A stretch of 64,000 nt of DNA from positions 186,001 through 250,000 of the forward strand of contig NZ_CALJHY010000004.1 of the NCBI RefSeq assembly GCF_937770335.1, given 5' to 3'. This DNA comes from an uncultured Glaciecola sp. (GTDB lineage Bacteria > Pseudomonadota > Gammaproteobacteria > Enterobacterales > Alteromonadaceae). Below the pieces are notes generated by a model. That model was not told the DNA's origin and searched no databases. It saw only the letters and a program-made list of their open reading frames with translations. The translations under genes were made by a program, and so were the position numbers. Of the stretch, positions 27,903 to 36,885 are shown one piece after another (position 1 is the stretch's first letter; every line of letters starts with the position of its first letter).

Positions 27903-27935
27903 TAGGTCGCACTTCTGGTATAGAAGTGCGACCTA
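27903..27935. repeat. 14-bp perfect hairpin directly after the recombinase gene
   Basis: TAGGTCGCACTTCT and its exact reverse complement AGAAGTGCGACCTA are separated by GGTAT. There is no U-run after it, so a plain terminator is less likely than a recombination or attachment structure belonging to the recombinase. Confidence 0.75.
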
Positions 27936-27979
27936 TCAACTAATAGTCGGAAACGGCCTGTTCGCAAAGAGCAAGTCCA

Positions 27980-28029
27980 CGGCATAAGCTGCCGTACGCC
28001 ATTCAAATTTGTGCGAGAACTTTGTGGAA
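27980..28029. repeat. Dispersed 45-bp repeat, copy 3
   Basis: ACGGCATAAGCTGCCGTACGCC followed by ATTCAAATTTGTGCGAG and AACTTTGTGGAAA aligns with copies at 25566 and 29901. It lies 45 bp after the hairpin downstream of the recombinase. Confidence 0.6.
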
Positions 28030-28285
28030 AGAACAGCTCTAAACTTTCAAATAAAGAATACATTAGCTCATGGTTGGAGGACTTGCATGCGACTTCCAAG
28101 GTTTCCATACTAATGGTCTATCGACATAAAATTGAAGACTGTCTTTTTAACGAAAATCACTCAAATTTACTGTTGGTAAACATCAACCCATACAAAAAGT
28201 CAGCTGTAACTAAGGATAGTAAATAGCTTTAATTCTCCCTATACTCTAGCTAATTTTTCAGAACAGAGATGAGAGTGAATTAGTA

Positions 28286-29569
28286 ATGATCAGAGTTCTT
28301 CGCAAGATATCGTTGACGGCGCTAGTGTTTTTGGTAGCTTGTGAAGCGTCAAATAAGGACAATTCTACGCATGCACCATACGCCTGCAACGATTGCGAGA
28401 CGGCTCTAGAGTTCAAACAGAATATCCTTTCAGTCACGCCAAAGAATTTTGACAGCGGTGGTGCAATTAGTCGGCAATTTCACCTTAATGCCGAAACCTA
28501 TTTCGCTATGGCGACGATCTCTCGGGTCTTGGAGTCTCGTGAACTGCCACTTTCCTTAACACATTCTATTCCAAACCATACCATTACGATAAATGGTGAA
28601 GAGATGCGTTTTGAAGACTATGCAACCAATGACCCCTTATTGGATGGCATCATTGTCTTGCACAATGGTGAGATCGCGTTTGAAACGTATCCGAACATGA
28701 ATTCATGGCAACGCCATTTTTCCTGGTCTGTGACGAAAGTCGTGACTTCGACCGCTTTAGCTGTTCTCGCTGAGCAGGGGCGCATCGATATGACAGCGCC
28801 CGTTGAGCAATATGTTCCAGAACTGGTTGACACGGCTTGGGCAGGGATTACCGTCCAGAATATTACGGACATGGCGTCCGGGATCGATTGTCTGGATAGC
28901 GATGGATATCAGGACGATACAACTTGTGTGTATCAGCAAGAAGAGGCGCTCGGAATTGCCGCTGCCACCGGCCGAGAACTTGATTTTCTGGATGTTGTTC
29001 GATCAATGCAATCAAGAAGCGCACAGGGCTTACAAACAGAATACGTATCAGTGAATACGAACGTCTTGGGGTTGGTTATTGAAGGAGTCACTGGCAAACC
29101 TTACCACACAGCTATAAAGGAGCTTATTTGGAATCCAATCGGTGCTGAAGCAGATGCTTTGATGGCAATTAGCGATCAAGGCAATGCCTATGCTGCTGGA
29201 GGATTACATGCACGTTTGAGGGATGTGGCGCGTTTTGGACAGATATATACGCAACCAGAATCATTTTCACTCCTGTCGCCATCTATGATTGAGAAAATCC
29301 AATCTTCCGGACTGCAACTGACTCCGACTGCGAAAGAAAGGTTGGTTTCAGTATTCGCAACTGATTTGCCGAGTAGATCGGGTTGGCAGTGGGATCTCAT
29401 CTGGGCAGACGGCGGGATGTATAAGGCGGGGTACTCGGGCCAAGGTCTTTACGTTGATCCAGGTCGAAATCTGGTAATCGCCTGGTTTGGAACTGGTCTA
29501 AATTTCAACGAGACAACAAATGCTATGCTTCCAGTATCCAGACAGATCGCCCAATCCGTGAAACCATAA
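28286..29569 (+). CDS. Serine hydrolase lipoprotein, beta-lactamase superfamily
   Basis: This 427-residue predicted lipoprotein has lipobox LVAC with Cys19 after a hydrophobic leader. The catalytic SxxK is SVTK (148-151), with a tyrosine-type motif EYVSVNTNVLG near 245. It belongs to the same broad superfamily as the protein at 25877 but is not a close paralogue. The likely role is an envelope esterase or peptidase; beta-lactamase activity is unproven. Base composition looks more GC-rich than the surroundings, consistent with transfer. It is flanked by copies 3 and 2 of the dispersed repeat. Confidence 0.85.
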   Translation: MIRVLRKISLTALVFLVACEASNKDNSTHAPYACNDCETALEFKQNILSVTPKNFDSGGAISRQFHLNAETYFAMATISRVLESRELPLSLTHSIPNHTITINGEEMRFEDYATNDPLLDGIIVLHNGEIAFETYPNMNSWQRHFSWSVTKVVTSTALAVLAEQGRIDMTAPVEQYVPELVDTAWAGITVQNITDMASGIDCLDSDGYQDDTTCVYQQEEALGIAAATGRELDFLDVVRSMQSRSAQGLQTEYVSVNTNVLGLVIEGVTGKPYHTAIKELIWNPIGAEADALMAISDQGNAYAAGGLHARLRDVARFGQIYTQPESFSLLSPSMIEKIQSSGLQLTPTAKERLVSVFATDLPSRSGWQWDLIWADGGMYKAGYSGQGLYVDPGRNLVIAWFGTGLNFNETTNAMLPVSRQIAQSVKP

Positions 29570-30099
29570 TGAGCCCTCTCGAACTAATTTTGGAGCGTGG
29601 GCCAAACCAAGCGTTAGCGCATTATTTTTGCGCGTTATAAGCCTCTCGCCCAGCGTTATACATTAGGCGATTTAAACAATTAAGGGGTCAGGCTCACTTA
29701 GTATATTGGTATTCAAAGACACCGTGTTATTGACTCCAAATTTAGATGCATCGTTTTGCCGATAAACTATGAATGGATTCTCCCAAGAATGAAAACTCAA
29801 AATCCAATATGAATACTAATCGAGGGCACAGCAGTCATATTGATTGGTATGTCGACCGTCTCCTAACTGCCATTTTTGTCTATTAGCGTATGGCAAGTGC
29901 ACGGCAATATGAACCATACGCTGTTCAAAATTGTGTGAGAAGTTTGCGCCAATTATGGTCGTAGCGGAGTATCGAAAAAACTGGTTTTTAGGCCCCTACT
30001 TTCGCTCAAAGGAGACTAAATCCGCGAAAGTAGCTACGTCGGCTAACTAATTATCTAAACATAAGCAGCCGCACAAATACGACTGCCAGTGACTCATAT
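29570..30099. other. Gene-free region with dispersed repeat copy 2
   Basis: No gene. Repeated GCGTTA motifs occur at 29612-29660. TAAGGGGTCAGGCTCACTTA (29681-29700) resembles a sequence I recall near REP-type and other mobile elements. Copy 2 of the dispersed repeat lies at 29901-29953. Confidence 0.45.
29901..29953. repeat. Dispersed 45-bp repeat, copy 2
   Basis: ACGGCAATATGAACCATACG, CTGTTCAAAATTGTG, TGAGAAGTTTGCGCCAAT: this is the copy closest to copy 1 (25566), about 80% identical by eye over 36 bases. Confidence 0.65.
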
Positions 30100-30483
30100 T
30101 TAATAGGCGCCGTAGCTTCGTCTCGACATGTTTTTGCCACACTTATCAAAGCGTGCAGTTAGTATCGATGCCTCCGAATCCGATTTGCCTAGATCGCTTA
30201 CCCAAGCCTCCCAAGCTTTGCCAAATGCGACTGCGTTAGAGGACCTGCCAACCCAGAATATAGATTTCAGATCATTGCTCTGCACAGGCATCAGGATTTC
30301 CACATTATAATCGTATTCCTTTGCCCAATTATTATTGAAGTCTTTTGCTATCGCCAGATATTGGTTGAATCCACAGTTTTCTTTTAACTCGACTTGGATT
30401 ACATCAAGATGGTCAGCAAAGGTATAAAATGGAGTTAATATCAGGATGGTGAAAGTTAATATCAGAGTGTTTATTTTTTTCAT
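30100..30483 (-). CDS. Small secreted protein of unknown function
   Basis: This 127-residue protein has a clear signal peptide (MKKINTLILTFTILILTPFYTFA, cleavage before DHLD). The mature part has two Cys (ENCGFNQYL and FDKCGKNM) and aromatic-rich central segments (SIFWVGRSSNAVAFGKAWEAW) suggesting a small ferredoxin-like alpha/beta fold. No family is recognised with confidence. It sits alone in the island between the second hydrolase and the GIY-YIG element. Confidence 0.7.
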   Translation of the reverse strand: MKKINTLILTFTILILTPFYTFADHLDVIQVELKENCGFNQYLAIAKDFNNNWAKEYDYNVEILMPVQSNDLKSIFWVGRSSNAVAFGKAWEAWVSDLGKSDSEASILTARFDKCGKNMSRRSYGAY

Positions 30484-30713
30484 TATAATGACCTTATTTA
30501 ATTATTAGAAATGTATAATTCACACCACACTACTCAGATGGATGGTATTTGAGATTAACAGCTGTACAAAATATGATCAATTTATAAAAATGGAATAAAG
30601 AGTCTAGTGCAAATTTCAAAGGCTAATGTTAGCTATCGTTCACTTCTTGCCTGATCGACTTGGTCTTGAATACGGCAATTGCAGCCTGTTTACGTTGTTC
30701 GCACTACACTAAA

Positions 30714-30750
30714 ACAACCTAGGTCATCACCGCGAAGGCGGTGACCTCCC
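30714..30750. repeat. REP-like palindrome, left inverted copy
   Basis: GGTCATCACCGC / GGCGGTGACC (30722-30746) folds into a hairpin with a short loop. The whole 37-bp unit is present in inverted orientation at 31157-31193, so the pair brackets the GIY-YIG gene. Confidence 0.8.
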
Positions 30751-30777
30751 GTTGTTTACTGCAATTTCAAATAGAAA

Positions 30778-31068
30778 CTAAGAATTGAAGGCAAAGTATA
30801 AATCTTCCCAGCTAGGATTCAGCTCATTGATAAGCCGATTTTTCCAATCCCTGTTCCATTTCTTGAGTCTTTTCTCCCGAAGTATTACGTTCTCCATATC
30901 GTCAAATTGCTCAAAGTAAACTAGCTTATCTAGATTGTATGTTGAGCTAAAACCTTTAATTAGCCTGTGTTTATGTTGATAGATGCGCTGCAATAAGTTA
31001 CTGGTTACGCCGATGTATAAGGTAGACTTGTGACGGTTAGTGATAATGTATATACAGGGTTGTTTCAT
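30778..31068 (-). CDS. GIY-YIG nuclease family protein
   Basis: This 96-residue single-domain GIY-YIG endonuclease of the YhbQ/UvrC-like type carries YIITNRHKSTLYIGVTSNLLQRIYQHK with the hallmark tyrosines and catalytic Arg, then EQFDDMENVILREKRLKKWNRDWK with the metal-binding Glu. The ATG at 31068 with AAGGA upstream is preferred over an in-frame start at 31086. It is enclosed by inverted 37-bp REP-like palindromes about 30 bp from its stop and about 90 bp from its start, which together make a unit of about 480 bp. The function of such small genes is unknown; a role in moving the flanking palindromes is an attractive inference. Confidence 0.9.
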   Translation of the reverse strand: MKQPCIYIITNRHKSTLYIGVTSNLLQRIYQHKHRLIKGFSSTYNLDKLVYFEQFDDMENVILREKRLKKWNRDWKNRLINELNPSWEDLYFAFNS

Positions 31069-31156
31069 GATTGAATTCCTTTTCAATTACTGAATTAGCA
31101 TATATCTGTTTAGCAGTATTGAAAAGGACTGTTTTATTCTACCTTGAGGTGGGTTT

Positions 31157-31193
31157 GGGAGGTTACCGCCTGCGCGGTAATGACCTAAGGTGT
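31157..31193. repeat. REP-like palindrome, right inverted copy
   Basis: GGGAGGTTACCGCC / GCGGTAATGACCTAAGGTGT is the reverse complement of the left copy with only a few changes. It also folds on itself (GGTTACCGC / GCGGTAATGACC). Confidence 0.8.
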
Positions 31194-31312
31194 GTATACA
31201 ACGGAGGTTAAATCAACGGCAGTTCACTGCCCTTTGGCGCCATATGCTCAAAGCCAGTTTTCGCAGTTCTTCAGGATTTCACATTTTATACACCAAAATA
31301 TTCCATCGTCAC

Positions 31313-33083
<1,771 letters not shown>

Positions 33084-33176
33084 CTAAATTTATTACTATC
33101 CACTTTTCGTTTTATTGGGAATAAGATTCATAAAACAAAAAGTTCGAATTAAATGTTAATAATTGAAGCGTCGTTG

Positions 33177-33467
33177 TTACTCAACAATCGCTAAGATGTC
33201 GTTTTCGCTAAGGATAAGTACTTCTTCGCCATCTAATTTTTCAGTTTTTACGCCATAGCCGTCACTAAAGATGATCATGTCACCTACTTTTACGTCTAAA
33301 GCTTTAACGTCACCGTTTTCTAGAACGCGTCCGTTGCCCACTGCAATAACTTTGCCGCGAGTTGATTTTTCAGCAGCAGAGCCCGTTAATACGATGCCAC
33401 CAGCTGATTTACTTTCTTGCTCTTCGCGTTTAATGATGACGCGGTCGTGTAAAGGACGAATTGCCAT
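33177..33467 (-). CDS. groES: 10 kDa co-chaperonin GroES
   Basis: This 96-residue heptameric lid of GroEL starts at the ATG at 33467 ([16 protein letters not shown]) with GGAG nine bases upstream. An in-frame codon at 33491 would add eight atypical residues. The mobile loop [18 protein letters not shown] (about 18-35) and [19 protein letters not shown] are standard. It is the first gene of groES-groEL. Upstream lie a sigma-32-type promoter, a perfect FNR-type box and a 10-bp hairpin in the leader. Confidence 0.98.
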   Translation of the reverse strand: MAIRPLHDRVIIKREEQESKSAGGIVLTGSAAEKSTRGKVIAVGNGRVLENGDVKALDVKVGDMIIFSDGYGVKTEKLDGEEVLILSENDILAIVE

Positions 33468-33513
33468 TTTCAAATCTCCAGAAAATTCCAATATAATTGG
33501 TTTAAGTTAAAAC

Positions 33514-33539
33514 AGCTGATTATCACAAAATAATCAGCT
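33514..33539 (-). other. Hairpin in the groES 5' leader
   Basis: AGCTGATTAT (33514-33523) and ATAATCAGCT (33530-33539) form a perfect 10-bp stem with a 6-base loop. It lies between the predicted start site (about 33580) and the groES ATG, so it would be in the mRNA leader. It is not a CIRCE element by sequence. Confidence 0.65.
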
Positions 33540-33573
33540 ACGATTTTGTATTAGCCTTTCAACTAATAAATTT

Positions 33574-33587
33574 TTGATTGCGATCAA
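33574..33587. promoter_or_regulatory. FNR-type box at the groES promoter
   Basis: TTGATTGCGATCAA is a perfect match to the TTGAT-N4-ATCAA consensus and touches the sigma-32 -10 element, around the expected transcription start. Chance occurrence is possible but not likely for 10 fixed bases at this spot. Confidence 0.45.
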
Positions 33588-33618
33588 AATGGGGTTGCGC
33601 TGACATAACACAAGGGGC
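33587..33618 (-). promoter_or_regulatory. Sigma-32 heat-shock promoter of groES-groEL
   Basis: On the minus strand GCCCCTTGTG (-35) and CCCCATTT (-10) are separated by 14 bases. This closely follows the E. coli groE heat-shock promoter (CCCTTGAA / CCCCATTT). Confidence 0.8.
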
Positions 33619-33633
33619 TAGTACAAATTAATA

Positions 33634-34248
33634 TCAATTTGGACGATTTTTTTCTTTATTCTCATCTAAATCGCTTTTGTTTTTCTCGTCCGTAGGCCGA
33701 TCGTAGTCAGACTTGGTCTCTTTTTTACCACTGATAAAAGGAATATCCACACTTGTTGTGGCCTTATTATTGGTAGTATCTTCATAGTCTGCATCGAAGA
33801 CACTACCTTGTTCATTATACTGCTCAGACTTTGGGGAAGATGCGTCACTAGACCCTTGCTGATGAAATGAGAAACCACCTTGTATTTTGCCTGACTTCAA
33901 AAACGATGTTACTAACGCCGCGGCGATAGGAGTGCGGGTAAAAGGGATAGTAAACAATAGGCCGGCCACATCGGTTATAAAACCCGGCGTGACCAACAAC
34001 ACGCCAGCCACCAGCAACAATAAGCCTTCGCTTAGTTCTTTACCCGGCATTTGTCCTTGCGCCATCTTTAATTGTACATTTCGCAAGGTATTTGCACCTT
34101 CCCTGCGCACAAAATAAGCACCAAAAAATGCAGTGATCAGCACGATTGCAAACGTATTCCAACCACCGATATTATCGCTCACGTTGATCAGCAGCATGAT
34201 TTCAAGAATAGGCAGTATTGCGAAAAGTATAAATAAGCGACCAAACAT
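33634..34248 (-). CDS. fxsA: FxsA family membrane protein
   Basis: This 204-residue inner-membrane protein of the FxsA family (in E. coli it relieves F-plasmid exclusion of phage T7) has LFILFAILPILEIMLLINVSDNIGGWNTF and LLLVAGVLLVTPGFITDVAGLL, the characteristic helices, in residues 1-110. The C-terminal 75 residues are polar and charged, longer than in E. coli FxsA (158 aa). It lies upstream of groES on the same strand, the usual gene order. Confidence 0.92.
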   Translation of the reverse strand: MFGRLFILFAILPILEIMLLINVSDNIGGWNTFAIVLITAFFGAYFVRREGANTLRNVQLKMAQGQMPGKELSEGLLLLVAGVLLVTPGFITDVAGLLFTIPFTRTPIAAALVTSFLKSGKIQGGFSFHQQGSSDASSPKSEQYNEQGSVFDADYEDTTNNKATTSVDIPFISGKKETKSDYDRPTDEKNKSDLDENKEKNRPN

Positions 34249-34587
34249 GCCGTCTCCCGATATCTTAAGTGTTTGTTAATAAACTTCTTCTAGTATAGCT
34301 ATGTTTGGGCTCTCAACATTATTTCAAGGGTGGCTACAAGTAAGACTATACCTACATATTTTTACTCATCTTTATGACCTTTGAAGCCGTATACAGGTTT
34401 TTATAAAGCGCTTAGAATTTTATTCGTAACCTCAAAAAAATACAAAGTAAGATAAATTAGGTTTGCAAAATAATTCAAAAATAGTCAAACGTATACGAAA
34501 GAAGACAAGGTTACAGCGGGTCTTGTTGCATGCAATGGCCATAACAATACATACTGCACACAACTGGATAAGAGGTTATAAAATTTT
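34249..34587. other. Divergent region between fxsA and dsbD
   Basis: About 340 AT-rich bases with no gene. A weak promoter for dsbD may lie in 34440-34560 but no clear motif is seen. Confidence 0.4.
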
Positions 34588-36885
34588 ATGAAGTTTTTTC
34601 AACGGTTCAAAATGTCGCTAAGAACGTGGACACTAGTCGCTATGGCCGCTGTGATAGCCTATCCGCAAGTATGTCAGGCACAGATTGATGCATCACCTCA
34701 GACGTTATTCCAAGATACACCTACCTTCCTTACTGTAGACAAAGCCTTTGCAATGGACTTTGAACAATCAGGCAGTCAACTAATTGTAAAATGGAATGTT
34801 GCAGAAGGTTACTATCTTTATAAGAAGCAATTTAGTATTGAAGCTGATGGCGCGCTCCTAGGCCAACCGATTTATCCAGAAGCAACCGAAATTGAAGATG
34901 AATACTTTGGATTGTCTGACGTCTATAGCCAAAACATCGAAGTGATTTATCCCATTATCAAAGCAGATCAAGACGCTGTCATTAAAGTGCGATTTCAAGG
35001 TTGTGCGGAAGCTGGCCTTTGTTATCCACCCAAACAAAACGACATCTATCTTAACGCAGTGGCGATCGGTGAGACCCAAGCTGATCTATTTTCTAATGGG
35101 ACCAAAAGCAATAAATCGGTCGAGAGTGATTCACTACAAGGATTATTTGATGAGCAACCTACTTTCTTAAAGGTAGAAGAAGCATTTGGCTTTGCGTTTG
35201 AGCAAGTTGACGGAAAACTAATTGTTAGCTGGGACATTGAAGACGGCTATTATTTATATAAGAAACAATTTAAAACAGTGGTTAAAAACGCTGAATTAAG
35301 TGAACCAATTTACCCAACATCTACCCAAATTGAAGACGAATTTTTTGGTGTCTCAGATGTCTTCCTTGAAGATATGATAGTTGAATATGAAATTACCTCT
35401 GCGGATCAAGACGCCATAGTCAAGCTACGTTATCAAGGTTGTGCAACAGCTGGTTTATGCTATCCGCCCACCACTAAAGTGATTTACCTAAATGCAGTAG
35501 GAGACGCCTCGATGGCAACTCCTGCGTCTAGCAGTTCAAACACCAGCAACGATTCAGAGCAATTTCAACTAGCGGACCGTCTGCTCTCAAACGACAGTTT
35601 GTTGATCACACTAAGTTTGTTCGTTTTACTCGGCTTAGGACTCGCATTTACGCCTTGTGTATTTCCAATGTATCCTATCCTATCAAGTATTATCGTAGGT
35701 GCAGGTAAAGAAAAATTAACGACATCCAGAGCATTTTTCCTCTCGTTTGTATACGTTCAAGGTATGGCAATAACCTATTCATTGTTGGGTTTAGTCGTGG
35801 CGTCTGCTGGTGTGCAGTTCCAAGCAGCACTCCAGTCCCCAGTTATTTTAATTACCTTTATCATCTTATTTGTCGCACTGGCTATCGCCATGTTCGGCGG
35901 ATATGAGATTCAATTGCCATCAAAATGGCAAGAAAAGCTCAATGGCGTAAGTAATAGTCAAAAAGCAGGTAACCCGATTGGCGTATTTATCATGGGGGTT
36001 ATCTCAGGTTTAGTGGCGTCTCCTTGCACCACAGCGCCACTGACAGCGATTCTATTGGTTATTGCGCAAAGTGGTGACCTCACATTGGGCTTCACCGCTC
36101 TTTACGCATTAAGCATCGGCATGGGTATTCCTCTTATCTTGTTTGGCATGACTGGCGGCAGATTACTGCCTAAAGCGGGTCAATGGATGAATGTTGTGAA
36201 AGCCAGCTTTGGTTTCATGATGCTCAGCGTTGCTATCTTATTTGTAGAACGTTTTATTATTGCAGATTGGACAATGTTACTTTGGGTCGCTTTAGGTTTA
36301 GCCTTGTTTAGCTATTGGTTTGTAGTCAATCAAGACACTAAAACAACTTTCCTAAAAGGTGTTCGTACTCTACTTATTATGCTTGGTTTAGTCGTATCGA
36401 TTATTGTCGGAATTAATAGCACGGCGAAACTTGGCTGGCATAGTTTGGCATTAACTGCTCCCCACGCTACCTCGAACATGTCATCGGCGACAACGCAAAG
36501 TCAACTGAACGAAAAAGGTCACCCTGAGTTCATGGTCGTTAAAAATCTAGAAGACCTGTATGCGAAAGTAGGCGCAGCCAGTGCTGAAGGAAAATCAGTG
36601 ATGGTCGATTTATATGCTGATTGGTGCGTAGCCTGCAAGGAGTTTGAAACTCGCACATTCCCAGACCCAAGAGTTATTAAAGCCTTGGAGAATACCGTAT
36701 GGATGCAAATTGATCTTACCGACAACACACCACAAGGACTTGAATTTCAAGAACAATTTAATATTACGGGACTACCGACCATATTGTTCTTTGACAGGAA
36801 TGGTTACGAAGTTCCTCGAGCGCGCGTTACTGGTTTCATGAAAGCCGAACCTTTTGCTCAACATGTAGAAAAATCTCTTAACTGA
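34588..36885 (+). CDS. dsbD: Thiol:disulfide interchange protein DsbD with duplicated N-terminal domain
   Basis: DsbD carries reducing power from cytoplasmic thioredoxin to the periplasm. At 765 residues it is about 200 longer than E. coli DsbD. After a signal peptide (to about 31) there are two tandem nDsbD domains, about 38-158 and 184-303, each ending in GCAEAGLCYPP or GCATAGLCYPP (Cys139/145 and Cys285/291). The membrane domain (about 330-605) contains TPCVFPMYPI and SPCTTAPLTA. A C-terminal thioredoxin domain has WCVACK (Cys680/683). The two N-domains share GYYLYKKQF and IEDE-FG-SDV motifs, so the extra one arose by internal duplication. The gene end overlaps the convergent GGDEF gene by 8 bp. 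Confidence 0.95.
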   Translation: MKFFQRFKMSLRTWTLVAMAAVIAYPQVCQAQIDASPQTLFQDTPTFLTVDKAFAMDFEQSGSQLIVKWNVAEGYYLYKKQFSIEADGALLGQPIYPEATEIEDEYFGLSDVYSQNIEVIYPIIKADQDAVIKVRFQGCAEAGLCYPPKQNDIYLNAVAIGETQADLFSNGTKSNKSVESDSLQGLFDEQPTFLKVEEAFGFAFEQVDGKLIVSWDIEDGYYLYKKQFKTVVKNAELSEPIYPTSTQIEDEFFGVSDVFLEDMIVEYEITSADQDAIVKLRYQGCATAGLCYPPTTKVIYLNAVGDASMATPASSSSNTSNDSEQFQLADRLLSNDSLLITLSLFVLLGLGLAFTPCVFPMYPILSSIIVGAGKEKLTTSRAFFLSFVYVQGMAITYSLLGLVVASAGVQFQAALQSPVILITFIILFVALAIAMFGGYEIQLPSKWQEKLNGVSNSQKAGNPIGVFIMGVISGLVASPCTTAPLTAILLVIAQSGDLTLGFTALYALSIGMGIPLILFGMTGGRLLPKAGQWMNVVKASFGFMMLSVAILFVERFIIADWTMLLWVALGLALFSYWFVVNQDTKTTFLKGVRTLLIMLGLVVSIIVGINSTAKLGWHSLALTAPHATSNMSSATTQSQLNEKGHPEFMVVKNLEDLYAKVGAASAEGKSVMVDLYADWCVACKEFETRTFPDPRVIKALENTVWMQIDLTDNTPQGLEFQEQFNITGLPTILFFDRNGYEVPRARVTGFMKAEPFAQHVEKSLN

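Larger units (their letters stand above)
27893..28285. other. Spacer between recombinase remnant and second serine hydrolase
   Basis: It holds the hairpin at 27903-27935 and copy 3 of the dispersed repeat. A 71-codon open frame from 28011 has no recognisable similarity or ribosome site and begins inside the repeat, so it is not called. Confidence 0.5.

Noticed and set aside
28011-28226. 71-codon open frame after the recombinase
   Set aside because: It starts inside a repeat, has no ribosome site and shows no recognisable domain.
25877-29569. Antibiotic-resistance beta-lactamases
   Set aside because: Only the SxxK and Tyr motifs are seen; lengths and other motifs fit general serine hydrolases better.
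29605-29665. Possible integron attC site with GCGTTA motifs
   Set aside because: The R' and R'' consensus (GTTRRRY and RYYYAAC) is not met and no integron integrase is present.
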